This document shows, in pieces, positions 24,650-34,276 of a stretch of DNA of 64,000 nucleotides. A model generated the notes under the pieces. The model did no database searches and was not told the origin of the DNA. It saw nothing but the letters and a program-made list of their open reading frames with translations. Where the stretch lies: NCBI RefSeq assembly GCF_027158005.1, contig NZ_JAPVLQ010000001.1, positions 1 through 64,000 of the forward strand, written 5' to 3'. This stretch comes from Rhodococcus sp. H36-A4 (lineage in GTDB: Bacteria > Actinomycetota > Actinomycetes > Mycobacteriales > Mycobacteriaceae). Both the position numbers and the translations under genes were made by a program. Each line of letters begins with the position of its first letter. The stretch's first letter is position 1.

Positions 24650-26103
24650 AGTGGACCAGCCTGCTCGAATGTGACCTTTCCTGCGCGGACAGTGGCCAGA
24701 ATCGGATCCGCGCGCAGGTCGCGGTTTCCGAGATTCGCGGGGTGTTCGGCCAGTATCACCAGATCCGCCACATCCCCGACTCCGACCGATCGGCGGCCAC
24801 CGCAGGCCGCGGCCAAGGCGACGTCCAGCGGTAGCGCCTCCTCGACCTGCCACGGCCGGCGATCGTCGTCGGTACGCCACACGGCATCGGCGACGGCATC
24901 GAGCGGCGACGGCGGGCTGACCGGGGCGTCGGAGCCGAACAGCAGCTCCACGCCCGCGCGATGTAGCGAGGCATACGGATACGAGATCGAGGCTCGACCA
25001 CGCCACAGTTCATCCGCGACGTCACGGTCGCTCATTGCATGTTGAGGCTGGATGGATGCTGCGACGCCTGCCGCGGCGAACCGCTGCACGTCGGCCGGCA
25101 GGACCTGTTGAGCATGCTCGATCCGCCCACCAACTCCGATGGCCTCGAATGCGTCGAGTGCGAGTGAGTTCGCGCGGTCACCGATGGCGTGAACAGCCGA
25201 CTGGATCCCGCCTTCGGATGCCTGCCTCATCAGTGCGCGAAGGTCTGTGGGTGTCTCGAGAAGTATGCCGGTTCCGGAACCGTCGGGATACGCCTCGTGA
25301 CAGCATGCGGTTCGGGTGTTCAGTGAACCGTCGAACATCACTTTCAGCGGGCCGAGTGAAAGATGCCGCCCGTCACCGATGCGATCGCCGGTCCTCGCGC
25401 CGACGTACAACTCGTGTTCGAGCCATTCCGGCCACACCGCGATGGACACGTCGACGGACGACTGTCCGACCTCGGCGCGACGCAGCCAGACAGCTCTGTT
25501 GTCCGCGTACTCGAAATCGGTCACGGCGGTGATGCCTCGTCGAGCCAATTCGGCGGTGGCGTCGAGGACGCTGCGATCACCTTGCTCGGTATCGGCCAAC
25601 CGGTCGAGAGCACCGAGACCTTCCATGCAGTCGTGATCGCGCAATATCCCCGTCGGATGATCGATGGACAGTTCGTCCAGAAGTGCCGGACTGAGCCACA
25701 GCGTGTGCAAATCCATGCTCGTTATCGCCACGAGGCGGTCCGGTAGGGCCCTCTGCAGCACATCCTTGTGTGGCACGTCGGGCCACAGCGCGTCGCGAAA
25801 ACCTTGGGCGCGCAAGATTCCATGACCGTGCCGTTCCTCGGAGCGCGTAAGGATGTCCGCGACGGCGGCGGCAGAATCTACGTCCGAGACATCGATCCGC
25901 GTCGACGATGCGGTCCACTGCGTCAGATGCACGTGATTGTCCACGAAACTGGGCAACAACGCCCCTCCTCGACCGTCGACAATCTCGCCCTCTGTAGCGC
26001 GCGATGCGACCCCGGCCCGGATCACCTCGGAGATCCGACCACCAACCGTCTGCACTTCGAAGGTCGGGCCGCCCGCGGCGAGAACCACGTTTCTGATCAG
26101 CAC
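24646..26103 (-). CDS. Amidohydrolase family 3 (YtcJ-like) metal-dependent hydrolase
   Basis: A 485-residue member of the amidohydrolase superfamily. The metal-binding HxH is visible at residues 57-59 (FVDNHVHLTQW). Later motifs fit the YtcJ-type group: HAIGDRANSLALDAF, RIEHAQQV, SIQPQHAMSD and LLFGSDAPVSPPSPL. These enzymes hydrolyse amide or ester-like bonds on poorly defined substrates. The GTG start at 26103 sits directly after GGAG, which is unusually close; a GTG five codons downstream is the alternative. The gene is coupled to the TetR gene by a 4-base overlap and lies 73 bases after the acetoacetyl-CoA synthetase gene. The substrate is unknown. Confidence 0.85.
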   Translation of the reverse strand: MLIRNVVLAAGGPTFEVQTVGGRISEVIRAGVASRATEGEIVDGRGGALLPSFVDNHVHLTQWTASSTRIDVSDVDSAAAVADILTRSEERHGHGILRAQGFRDALWPDVPHKDVLQRALPDRLVAITSMDLHTLWLSPALLDELSIDHPTGILRDHDCMEGLGALDRLADTEQGDRSVLDATAELARRGITAVTDFEYADNRAVWLRRAEVGQSSVDVSIAVWPEWLEHELYVGARTGDRIGDGRHLSLGPLKVMFDGSLNTRTACCHEAYPDGSGTGILLETPTDLRALMRQASEGGIQSAVHAIGDRANSLALDAFEAIGVGGRIEHAQQVLPADVQRFAAAGVAASIQPQHAMSDRDVADELWRGRASISYPYASLHRAGVELLFGSDAPVSPPSPLDAVADAVWRTDDDRRPWQVEEALPLDVALAAACGGRRSVGVGDVADLVILAEHPANLGNRDLRADPILATVRAGKVTFEQAGPL

Positions 26104-26176
26104 CTCCGGACTCTAGAACACTCGTGCCGTGAAAGCGTGGGCCGGCCGAGTGGGAGTCTCCGAAGAAGGTGAAGCA

Positions 26177-28162
26177 TCAGCGATTGCGATCTCGTCCACG
26201 TTCGACGAACCAATCCACCAGATCCGGTGCATCGACGGCCGAGCGGTCGAGAATGCGTGCGGCGTCATCGCCCTGAAAGATTCGTTTGAGCGGAACCTCG
26301 AGCTTCTTCCCCGTCCTGGTGTGTGGGATTCCGGGAGCGGCGATGATCTCGTCGGGTACATGCCGAGGTGATGCCTGCTCCTTGATGACCGCCTTGATCC
26401 GTCCCCGTAGCGGCTCATCGAGTTCGACACCCTCGGCCAGCACTACGAACAACGGCATCCAATAACTACCGTCATCGAATTCGACACCGAGGACGAGGGA
26501 TTCGACCACTTCGGGTAAGGATTCGACGGCCTGGTAGATGTCGGCACTACCCATTCGAATACCGTTGCGGTTCAACGTCGAATCGGAACGCCCGTGAACG
26601 ATGACGCTGCCATGCTCGGTGACGGTAATCCAGTCTCCGTGGCGCCACACTCCGTCGAAGGTATCGAAGTACGCGTCGTGATAGCGCGATCCGTCCTCGT
26701 CGTTCCAGAACCGACTGGGCATCGACGGCATCGGCTCGGTGATGACGAGTTCGCCTACCTCGCCGGTTACCGAGCGACCCTGGTTGTCGTACGCGGCCAA
26801 CGCGACGCCGAGGTACGGGGCCGACAGTTCACCCGGCCATACCGGCACCGTACGCACCCCACCTGCGAACGCCGAGACGACATCGGTCCCACCGGAGATC
26901 GAGAATACCGGGACGTCACGGCTGATGTTGTCCGCCAACCAGATCGACGATGTGGCCGGTAGCGAAGACCCGGTGATGCCGATCGCCCGCAGCGCACCGA
27001 GGTCGTGATCTTCACCGGGGTGTGAACCCGCCTTGATGCAGGACAGCACGTACCCCGGGCTGGTTCCCAGGAAGGTGACCTTCTGTGCAGAAGCGATTTT
27101 CCACAGCGCATCGGCCGTCGGGAAACCCGGGCTACCGGACGCAGTCACGATGGTGGCACCGACGAGGAGTCCTGCCACCTGAAAATTCCACATCATCCAA
27201 CTGGGGCTCGTGTACCAGAAGAACGTGTCGTTCGGTCCGATATCCGATTGCAGCCCAACGGACTTGAGATGTTCGAGCAGCACTCCACCATGGCTGTGCA
27301 CGATCCCCTTGGGCAATCCCGTGGTACCCGAGGAGAACACTATCCACAGCGGGTGGTCGAAAGGAACGGCAACGCTGGTCCACACGCACTCTCCGGCAGT
27401 GGCCTCGTCCCATGTGATGGATCCTGCCGTGACATGCGCGCCGACCTGGACGACGAGATCGACCGTCGGCAAGTTCTCGAGCAACGCGCTCACGTCCGCA
27501 GTCTTGTCGTGGAATTTGCCGCCGTAGGAATATCCATCGGCGCTGATCAGCACCTTCGGATCCAGTTGCCCCAAGCGATCCGATGCGGCAGATGCGGAGT
27601 AGTCCTGTCCACAGGCCGACCACACCGCACCGATGCTTGCCACCGCAAGAAACGCGATGACGGTCTCGGGAATGTTGGGAAGGTAGCCGACGACGCGGTC
27701 TCCCTTCGCTACGCCTCGTGACTTCAACGTCTCGGCCAGCGATGCTGCCTGCCGAGCCAACTCATGCCAGGAGAGTCTGGTGACCGTTCCGTCCTCGTGT
27801 GCGTGCAGGATCGCAGGCCGATCGGTTCGGACGTGCCGCTCGACCTGGTCGACGTAGTTCAGGGTCGCACCGGTGAACCACTGTGCCCCTGGCATGTCGG
27901 TCGATTCGAGAGTTGCGATGGGTTGATCGGCGGCGATGATCTCGAAGTAGTCCCATACCGCGCGCCAGAAATCGGGGAGATTCTCGGTGGACCATGCCCA
28001 CAGCGATCGATAGTCGGTCAGGTCGAGAACGTGTCGCCGTTGCACGTAGCGTTGAAAGTCCGTGATGCGAGCATTTTCGATGTCCTCGGTCGACGGCGTC
28101 CACTGCGTATCGGTCATATGATCCAGTATTCCCGACGGCGCCCGATCCGCGTCGCGAGTCAC
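26177..28162 (-). CDS. aacS: Acetoacetyl-CoA synthetase
   Basis: ATP-dependent activation of acetoacetate (or a similar short 3-oxo acid) to its CoA ester by the acetyl-CoA-synthetase-like branch of the ANL superfamily. The 661-residue length, the early WAWSTENLPDFW segment, the AMP loop VFSSGTTGLPKG, the region SISGGTDVVSAFAGG and the C-terminal TRTGKKLEVPLKRI fit AacS. The GTG start at 28162 overlaps the stop of the upstream acyl-CoA ligase gene (GTGA, 28159-28162). An internal ATG at 28117 would begin MTDTQWTPSTED and is an equally sensible start. Together with the ligase upstream, the context suggests fatty-acid, ketone-body or branched-acid use. Confidence 0.9.
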   Translation of the reverse strand: MTRDADRAPSGILDHMTDTQWTPSTEDIENARITDFQRYVQRRHVLDLTDYRSLWAWSTENLPDFWRAVWDYFEIIAADQPIATLESTDMPGAQWFTGATLNYVDQVERHVRTDRPAILHAHEDGTVTRLSWHELARQAASLAETLKSRGVAKGDRVVGYLPNIPETVIAFLAVASIGAVWSACGQDYSASAASDRLGQLDPKVLISADGYSYGGKFHDKTADVSALLENLPTVDLVVQVGAHVTAGSITWDEATAGECVWTSVAVPFDHPLWIVFSSGTTGLPKGIVHSHGGVLLEHLKSVGLQSDIGPNDTFFWYTSPSWMMWNFQVAGLLVGATIVTASGSPGFPTADALWKIASAQKVTFLGTSPGYVLSCIKAGSHPGEDHDLGALRAIGITGSSLPATSSIWLADNISRDVPVFSISGGTDVVSAFAGGVRTVPVWPGELSAPYLGVALAAYDNQGRSVTGEVGELVITEPMPSMPSRFWNDEDGSRYHDAYFDTFDGVWRHGDWITVTEHGSVIVHGRSDSTLNRNGIRMGSADIYQAVESLPEVVESLVLGVEFDDGSYWMPLFVVLAEGVELDEPLRGRIKAVIKEQASPRHVPDEIIAAPGIPHTRTGKKLEVPLKRIFQGDDAARILDRSAVDAPDLVDWFVERGRDRNR

Positions 28163-29796
28163 TGCGACTGAATGTCCAGCATTCCGATGGACTTCTCACG
28201 CATCTCGACTTTCCGCACCTTTCCGGTGACCGTTGTCGGGAATTCATCGACGACGTGCACGTATCGCGGGATCTTGTAGGCAGCAAGCTTGCCCTCGCTG
28301 AATGCTCGAACCGCAGCGGCATCGAGCGGCACTGCGTTGTCCCGCATTCTGATCCACACCATCAGTTCTTCCCCGTACTTCACATCGGGAACTCCGATCA
28401 CCTGAGCATCGAGGATATCGGGGTGGGAGTACAGAAACTCCTCGATCTCTCGGGGGTAGATGTTCTCACCCCCTCTGATAACCATGTCCTTGATCCGCCC
28501 AGTGATGGCGACGTAACCGTCAGCATCCATGACACCGATGTCACCGGTGTGCATCCACGCTTCGGCATCGATGGCTTCGGCAGTTTTTTCTGGATTTTGC
28601 CAGTACCCGGCCATGACGGAATAGCCTCGTGTGCACAGCTCCCCCGGCTCACCGCGCGATACGGTCTCCGCGGTCGTCGGGTCGACGATCTTCACCTCGA
28701 GGTGTGGACCTACTGCACCCACCGTCGAGACTCGTTGGTCGATGGTGTCCTCGCTGCGAGTTTGAAGCGAGACGGGCGAAGTCTCGGTCATGCCATAGCA
28801 AATGGACACCTCCCTCATTCCCATTCTGTCGATCACCTGCTTCATGATCTCCGCAGGGCACGGCGAACCGGCCATGATGCCGGTGCGCAGACTCGACAGG
28901 TCGAACGAATCGAACTCAGGCAGTGCAAGTTCGGCGATGAACATCGTCGGAACTCCGTACAGCGATGTGCACCGCTCCTTCTCGACGGCCGCGAGCGTGG
29001 CAGCAGGTTCGAATGCACGCCCAGGGATCACCATCGCGCTGCCGTGACTTGTGCAGGCAAGGTTTCCCATGACCATGCCGAAGCAGTGATAGAACGGCAC
29101 CGGTATACACACTCGGTCCTCGGCGGTGTAGTGGCACAACTCGCCGACGAAGAATCCGTTGTTCAGGATGTTGCTGTGACTCAGCGTGGCACCCTTGGGG
29201 AATCCTGTTGTACCCGAAGTGTATTGGATGTTGATCGGATCGTCGACCCGCAGTTGGTCCTGCACGTCGGCGACCATTCGTGGTCGATCGGCCAGCGCGC
29301 GGTGCCCGCGGTCGGTCATCAATTCCCACCCGAAGCTATCGATGTAGACGACTTCTCGCAGATCAGGAGCTTTCGGACGGGCCTCCTCGATCATGGCCGC
29401 GTAGTCCGCTCCCTTGAACTCCTGCGCCGACAACAGGACCGACACGCCTGATTGCTTCAGTACGAACCGCAACTCGTGCGTACGGTAGGCCGGATTGATA
29501 TTGACCAGAATGGCTCCGATTTTGGCGCTCGCGTATTGCGCCAATACCCACTCCGGGCAGTTCGGCGCCCATATACCGACGCGATCACCCTTCACGACGC
29601 CTTGCTCCAGCAGGCCCGCCGCCAACAGCTCTACGTCCGCGAGTAACTCCGAATAGGTCCACCGTCGGTCGGACACGACATCTATCAACGCATCATGCCC
29701 ACCGTACAGCGATGCAGTTCGATCCAGGTTTGCTCCGATAGTGTCTTCGAGCAGCGGCCGAGACGACGCTCCTGACGCATGACTGAGTCTCTCCAT
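28159..29796 (-). CDS. Acyl-CoA synthetase (AMP-binding, FadD family)
   Basis: A 545-residue fatty-acid CoA ligase. It has the AMP-binding loop YTSGTTGFPKG, the CYGMTETSPVS core, the MHTGDIGVMDADGY motif, the hinge GRIKDMVIRGGENIYPREIE and the C-terminal lysine region TVTGKVRKVEMRE. Sequence style is that of the medium-chain AMP-binding enzymes common in mycolata. The ATG at 29796 has no clear ribosome binding site. The gene is translationally coupled to aacS downstream and separated from eutC by 53 bases holding a hairpin, so it may have its own promoter. The chain-length preference cannot be read from the sequence. Confidence 0.87.
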   Translation of the reverse strand: MERLSHASGASSRPLLEDTIGANLDRTASLYGGHDALIDVVSDRRWTYSELLADVELLAAGLLEQGVVKGDRVGIWAPNCPEWVLAQYASAKIGAILVNINPAYRTHELRFVLKQSGVSVLLSAQEFKGADYAAMIEEARPKAPDLREVVYIDSFGWELMTDRGHRALADRPRMVADVQDQLRVDDPINIQYTSGTTGFPKGATLSHSNILNNGFFVGELCHYTAEDRVCIPVPFYHCFGMVMGNLACTSHGSAMVIPGRAFEPAATLAAVEKERCTSLYGVPTMFIAELALPEFDSFDLSSLRTGIMAGSPCPAEIMKQVIDRMGMREVSICYGMTETSPVSLQTRSEDTIDQRVSTVGAVGPHLEVKIVDPTTAETVSRGEPGELCTRGYSVMAGYWQNPEKTAEAIDAEAWMHTGDIGVMDADGYVAITGRIKDMVIRGGENIYPREIEEFLYSHPDILDAQVIGVPDVKYGEELMVWIRMRDNAVPLDAAAVRAFSEGKLAAYKIPRYVHVVDEFPTTVTGKVRKVEMREKSIGMLDIQSQ

Positions 29797-29822
29797 GACT
29801 TACACGATAGTGAGCTGGATCA

Positions 29823-29853
29823 CTGAGGACTACCCCCGAAGAGGGGTACTCAG
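29823..29853 (-). terminator. Bulged hairpin at the end of eutC
   Basis: CTGAG-gac-TACCCC pairs with GGGGTACTCAG around a six-base loop (CGAAGA on the plus strand), giving an 11-bp stem with a three-base bulge. It overlaps the eutC stop codon. No U-tract follows, as is common for actinobacterial terminators. It may end or attenuate the ethanolamine transcript before the acyl-CoA ligase gene. Confidence 0.5.
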
Positions 29854-30617
29854 TCGAGTGTCATGGTTTCCGAGGATTCGAGAACGTCCGCTCGGGAAGT
29901 GTCCTTCAGTGCCACACCCGAACGTCCCAGGCGGCGCGCACCCCGCACGAGTCCGGCAACGATCTTGGCGGACTGTCGATAGCCCAATCCTTCTGGTGGA
30001 TGAATGTTCGAGATGCAGTTTCGGTCGGCGTCCGATCTGCCTGGCGCAGGCAGATGAGTGAGATAGATGCCCAGACTGTCCGCCACCGACAGCCCAGGGC
30101 GTTCACCGATCAACACGACGACAGTGCGCACCCCCATCGCCTCTGCGATGTGATCGCCCAGTGCCACCCGAGCCTCGGTCGCAATTACCGGCGGGGCCAT
30201 CGAATACAGGTCTGCCAATTCCTCCACAAGAGCCTCCAACATCGAGGTTCCATGATCGGTCAGTGCGCGCGGCGAGAGTCCATCGCTCAGCACGAATCCG
30301 ATGTCGAACTTCCCCGGCGTGATCGAAGACAGATCCTCGGGCTCTCGGCCGAGATCCGGTCTGCGGAGGTACTCCGCGCGCGATGTCGCCTTCGATGTCA
30401 CGATGGCAGGAGCACCGAGCCCGACCCGCTCGACGGCGACGGTGAAAGAGTCCACCTCGAGTGGCGTGTGGACGGCGTCGCGAGCCGCGGCATGTGCAGA
30501 TCTGAGCTCCAGAACCCGTCGCGTCGGCAGTGAATCGCCGGTGCGGCCCAATCCGATTCGTGCCTGCGTACTCAGCCTCAGGTCCGCCCAGAAGTCGGTG
30601 GGTTCGATCTCGGTCAT
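29850..30617 (-). CDS. eutC: Ethanolamine ammonia-lyase small subunit
   Basis: A 255-residue light chain of the adenosylcobalamin-dependent ethanolamine ammonia-lyase, which splits ethanolamine into acetaldehyde and ammonia together with EutB. Visible family features are LRLSTQARIGLGRTGDSLPT near the N terminus, DIGFVLSDGLSPRAL, VVVLIGERPGLSVADSLGIY and NCISNIHPPEGL. The ATG at 30617 overlaps the eutB stop (ATGA). Longer in-frame readings reach into eutB and are not credible. The length matches the family. Confidence 0.95.
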   Translation of the reverse strand: MTEIEPTDFWADLRLSTQARIGLGRTGDSLPTRRVLELRSAHAAARDAVHTPLEVDSFTVAVERVGLGAPAIVTSKATSRAEYLRRPDLGREPEDLSSITPGKFDIGFVLSDGLSPRALTDHGTSMLEALVEELADLYSMAPPVIATEARVALGDHIAEAMGVRTVVVLIGERPGLSVADSLGIYLTHLPAPGRSDADRNCISNIHPPEGLGYRQSAKIVAGLVRGARRLGRSGVALKDTSRADVLESSETMTLD

Positions 30618-32026
30618 CGCGTACCCGTCAGCGCTCGCAACGGGGAACCCGTTGCATCGACGTCGAGTATCCGGCCATGGGAGTCCACCATGCCCAGGCG
30701 ATCGAGCCAGACGGCGAATTCGGGCGCGGGCTTCAACCCCAGCACCTGGCGCACGTACAGGACGTCGTGAAAACTCGAACTCTGATAGCCGAGCATCACA
30801 TCGTCCGCACCGGGAACGGCGATAACGAAGGCCACTCCGGCCGCTCCGAGCAGCGTCAACAGTGTGTCCATATCGTCCTGGTCGGCCTCGGCGTGGTTCG
30901 TATAGCACACGTCGACACCCATCGGTAGGCCGAGCAGCTTTCCACAAAAATGGTCCTCGAGGCCGGCGCGGATGATCTGCTTACCGTCGTACAGATACTC
31001 GGGTCCGATGAATCCGACGACGGTGTTGACCAGCAACGGTTCCAGGTCGCGACATACCGCATAAGCCCGCGTCTCCAGCGTTTGCTGATCGACTGGTTTT
31101 CCTCCCATTCCAAGGTACGCGCCGGCGCTCAGCGCTGAACCCTGGCCGGTCTCGAGATACATGACGTTGTTGCCGACGGTTCCCCTGTGCAGCGATCGAC
31201 CTGCTTCGTTGGCTTCACGGAGGAGCGAAACATCCACGCCGAAACCAGAATTAGCGCCCTCGGTGCCCGCGACGGACTGAAAGACCAGGTCGACGGGAAC
31301 ACCTTTTTCGATCAGCTCCATCGTCGTCGTGACGTGCGAGAGGACGCAGGACTGGGTCGGGATCTCGAAGCGCTGACGAATGTCGTCGAGGAGATGTAAT
31401 AGATCCGACGTCGCGTGAGGTGAATCGGTTGCCGGGTTGATTCCGATGACGGCGTCCCCCGACCCCAACAGCAACCCGTCCAACGTTGCCGCCGCGATAC
31501 CGCGTGGATCGTCGGTCGGATGATTAGGTTGCAGCCTCGTCGCGAGGGTTCCCGGCAGGCCTATCGTCGTGCGGAATGCTGCGGTGACCTCGACAGCACG
31601 TGCCACTGCGATCAGATCCTGGTTCCGCATGATCTTGCTGACCGCCGCCACCATCTCGGGGGTGAGCCCGGGTGCCACTGCGCGTAGCGTCGCAGCAGCC
31701 GAGGTCGAGGCGGCGGTGTTCAGAAGCCAGTCACGGAGTCCCCCTACCGTGAGATGCGAGACTGCGCCGAACGCGACTCGGTCGTGCGAGTCGATGATGA
31801 GTCTGGTGACTTCGTCGCTTTCGTAGGGAACCACAAGGTCCTGCAGGAATACTCCGAGAGAGACTTCCGACAGTGCCCACTGTGCTGCGGCACGCTCTGC
31901 GTCGGATTGTGCTGCGCACCCCGCCAATTCGTCGCCCGAGCGCAAAGGCGTCGCTTTGGCCATCAGTTCCACGAGAGAGTCGAACTGGTAGGTGGTGCCC
32001 GATATCTGCTGCGTGTAGATGGTCAT
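30614..32026 (-). CDS. eutB: Ethanolamine ammonia-lyase large subunit
   Basis: A 470-residue catalytic and B12-binding subunit of ethanolamine ammonia-lyase. Recognisable stretches include GDAVIGINPATDS, SGFGVDVSLLREA, MYLETGQGSALSA and GVDVCYTNHAEADQDD, all close to the family consensus. The ATG at 32026 overlaps the permease stop (ATGA, 32023-32026). Longer in-frame readings extend into the permease gene and are rejected. No shell-protein or reactivase (eutA) gene is in the window, so cleavage probably takes place in the cytosol. Confidence 0.96.
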   Translation of the reverse strand: MTIYTQQISGTTYQFDSLVELMAKATPLRSGDELAGCAAQSDAERAAAQWALSEVSLGVFLQDLVVPYESDEVTRLIIDSHDRVAFGAVSHLTVGGLRDWLLNTAASTSAAATLRAVAPGLTPEMVAAVSKIMRNQDLIAVARAVEVTAAFRTTIGLPGTLATRLQPNHPTDDPRGIAAATLDGLLLGSGDAVIGINPATDSPHATSDLLHLLDDIRQRFEIPTQSCVLSHVTTTMELIEKGVPVDLVFQSVAGTEGANSGFGVDVSLLREANEAGRSLHRGTVGNNVMYLETGQGSALSAGAYLGMGGKPVDQQTLETRAYAVCRDLEPLLVNTVVGFIGPEYLYDGKQIIRAGLEDHFCGKLLGLPMGVDVCYTNHAEADQDDMDTLLTLLGAAGVAFVIAVPGADDVMLGYQSSSFHDVLYVRQVLGLKPAPEFAVWLDRLGMVDSHGRILDVDATGSPLRALTGTR

Positions 32027-33462
32027 TCGAGCTCTGCTTCTGCCTTCGCCAACGCTGCGAACTCTTCGTCGGGCGAGTTCGCAACCAGGTGATGGCGGCT
32101 GTAGATACCGAAGTACAGCATGAAAGCAGCGAATACTCCCAGGCACCAGAGCGCGGCAGTACTGTCGACCAGGAACGTTGCGACGACGGCCAACGCTGCG
32201 ATTACCAGCGCGAAGCCGGTAGTGACGATGCCACCGGGAGTGCGGTACGGGCGTTCCATATCCGGTTCTTTGCGACGCAGCACGATGTGGCTGATCATCA
32301 TCAGAACGTAACTCAACGCGGCGCCGAACACTGCCATGTTGAGCAACATCGCACCCTGTCCCGTCAGCGAAAGCAGAAAACCGATGACGCCGGGCACGAT
32401 GAGGGCAAGGACTGGAGCTTTGCGAGAGTTGGTGACAGAGAGCGTCTTCGGTAGATATCCGGCACGAGAGAGCGCGAACAACTGCCGCGAGTAGGCGTAC
32501 ATGATCGAGAAGAAGCTCGCGACGAGACCGGCAAGTCCGATGTAGTTCACTACCTTGGCTGCTCCACTGTCGCCGAGCGCTTCCACGAGTGGATTGCCGG
32601 AGGACTGCATCGCCTCGGCCCCGCCTGCGCCCGTGACGAGGAAGAGCACCGAGGCCCCGGTGACGAGCAGGATGCCCATCGCAGCGATAATTCCGCGCGG
32701 GACGTTCTTGGTCGGGTCCTTGGCCTCCTCCGCGGCGAGCGGCACTCCCTCCACTGCGAGGAAGAACCAAATGGCGAATGGGACCGCTGACCAGATTCCG
32801 AGGTATCCGAACGGCAGGAAGCTCGACGCGCCTGCTGCATCCGTCGGGGCGATGTCGGTGAGGTTGCTCGCGTCGAACTTGCCGAGTGCGGCGAGGACGA
32901 AGATCACCAATCCGACCAACGCGATGGCGGTGATGACGAACATGATTTTCAGCGCTTCACCAGCGCCGGTGAGGTGGATGCCGATGAAGATGGCGTACAC
33001 CGCCAGATATACCCACCATCCATCGGTGATTCCGAAAAGGCCGAGGGATTCGACGTAGGCCCCGATGAAGGTGGCGATCGCGGCCGGAGCTATCGCGTAT
33101 TCGATAAGAATTGCCGTACCGGTGGCGAACCCACCCCACGGCCCGAGTGCACGCCTGGCGAAGGTGTAGCCGCCTCCCGCGGCCGGAAGCGCCGAGGACA
33201 TCTCGGCCATCCCGAGCACCATCGCCAAATACATTCCCGCGATCAGTACGCCCGCGATGAGAAGCCCACCGAATCCGCCCTGTTCGAGACCGAAGTTCCA
33301 CCCCGAATAGTCCCCGGAGATAACGTAACTGACGCCGAGTCCGGCGAGGAGAACCCAACCGGCCGTGCCCTTCTTCAACGTTCGTTTGGCGAGGTAGTCG
33401 CCACCTTCGACGTGTGAATCGACACCGCCGTGATGTGATGCCGTCGGATCGCTGACAGACAT
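32023..33462 (-). CDS. eat: Ethanolamine permease (APC superfamily)
   Basis: A 479-residue integral membrane transporter with about 12 hydrophobic segments. It belongs to the amino acid-polyamine-organocation superfamily, ethanolamine permease group: YVISGDYSGWNFGLEQGGFGG, then AEMSSALPAAGGGYTFARRA and FFLAVEGVPLAAEEAKDP. The ATG at 33462 follows AGAGG with a seven-base spacer, which decides against an upstream in-frame start. It is the first gene of a tightly coupled permease-eutB-eutC unit and would supply ethanolamine to the lyase. Confidence 0.93.
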   Translation of the reverse strand: MSVSDPTASHHGGVDSHVEGGDYLAKRTLKKGTAGWVLLAGLGVSYVISGDYSGWNFGLEQGGFGGLLIAGVLIAGMYLAMVLGMAEMSSALPAAGGGYTFARRALGPWGGFATGTAILIEYAIAPAAIATFIGAYVESLGLFGITDGWWVYLAVYAIFIGIHLTGAGEALKIMFVITAIALVGLVIFVLAALGKFDASNLTDIAPTDAAGASSFLPFGYLGIWSAVPFAIWFFLAVEGVPLAAEEAKDPTKNVPRGIIAAMGILLVTGASVLFLVTGAGGAEAMQSSGNPLVEALGDSGAAKVVNYIGLAGLVASFFSIMYAYSRQLFALSRAGYLPKTLSVTNSRKAPVLALIVPGVIGFLLSLTGQGAMLLNMAVFGAALSYVLMMISHIVLRRKEPDMERPYRTPGGIVTTGFALVIAALAVVATFLVDSTAALWCLGVFAAFMLYFGIYSRHHLVANSPDEEFAALAKAEAELE

Positions 33463-33662
33463 GAAAATCCTCTCGTGCAAGTGGAGGTTCTCGCGCGTGG
33501 GTTGCGCGAGTCGGCTCAAGGTAGGCCCGCTGTGTAAGCGAGATGTCATCTTTCGATGACGAAAGAATTACGGCGTACTACGTCACTCGGTTGACGTCAC
33601 CGATGTCACCCTCGTCCGGTTCCGCGACTGTCAGCACAGCGTTTACAACAACCCTCTCGGTC

Positions 33663-33699
33663 TCGCGCGCACGCTCCAGTCACCAGAGCGTGCGCGCGA
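33663..33699. terminator. Strong hairpin between the DUF779 and ethanolamine permease genes
   Basis: A perfect 14-bp inverted repeat, TCGCGCGCACGCTC (33663-33676) and its complement (33686-33699), with a 9-base loop. It lies about 25 bases after the stop of the DUF779 gene and about 200 bases before the permease start. It probably ends the aldehyde dehydrogenase transcript and isolates the ethanolamine unit. Confidence 0.7.
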
Positions 33700-33724
33700 T
33701 CGACGGTTCGACCTCGGAACGACG

Positions 33725-34276
33725 TCAGCCCTGGAGCATCCCGGGTACCGGGCATGCATCGGCAGCTTGGGCAACCACCAGGATGTCGTCGGGAACTTCG
33801 GGCCTGCGCCCCTCTTCCCAGTCGAGGCCGACAAGAGGCGGATACTGCTCGAGAAGGTCGTTCTCTATTGCCGTGTACGCACGTCCTCGACTGAGGAAAC
33901 GTACGCCCTCGGGTGATTCCAAGGAAAAGCCTCCACCGCGTCCCGGCACGACGTCCAGTACGAGTTGAGTGTGCTTCCACGCTTGGAACTGAGAACCAGA
34001 TATCCATACCGGAACGGCGTCACTGCCTTCGGGAAGGTCGTCCGGGATATCTCCCACGCCGAGACGTAGATCCAGAAGACCCAACAACACATCCCGGTCA
34101 CCGACGATGAATTCCCCTGCGGGATAGCACATCGGCGACGACCCGTCACAGCACCCGCCGGACTGATGCATCATCAGTTCGCCGTGGGTACCACCGAGGC
34201 GACAGAGAAGCTCCATCGCCCCGGCGGTTGCTCGCAGACGCGCAGGCGGGGCCGGAGCCGCAGGCCTGCCGGCCAT
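33725..34276 (-). CDS. DUF779 family protein, partner of aldehyde dehydrogenase
   Basis: A 183-residue protein with the DUF779 signature HQSGGCCDGSSPMCYP and the later VWISGSQFQAWKHTQLVLDV. The family is known mainly from its position next to exaC-type aldehyde dehydrogenase genes in Gram-positive and proteobacterial genomes; its role is not established. The cysteine-rich motif might bind metal or sense aldehyde (inference). Its ATG shares one base with the stop of the dehydrogenase gene (TGATG), so the two are translationally coupled. Confidence 0.9.
   Translation of the reverse strand: MAGRPAAPAPPARLRATAGAMELLCRLGGTHGELMMHQSGGCCDGSSPMCYPAGEFIVGDRDVLLGLLDLRLGVGDIPDDLPEGSDAVPVWISGSQFQAWKHTQLVLDVVPGRGGGFSLESPEGVRFLSRGRAYTAIENDLLEQYPPLVGLDWEEGRRPEVPDDILVVAQAADACPVPGMLQG

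Noticed and set aside
32027..32770. N-terminal extension of EutB to 718 residues
   Set aside because: It overlaps the permease gene; the ATGA junction and the family start (MTIYTQQISG) define the gene.
29850..34276. Ethanolamine microcompartment genes
   Set aside because: No shell protein (eutK/L/M/N/S) or eutE-like CoA-acylating dehydrogenase is encoded between or beside the eut genes.
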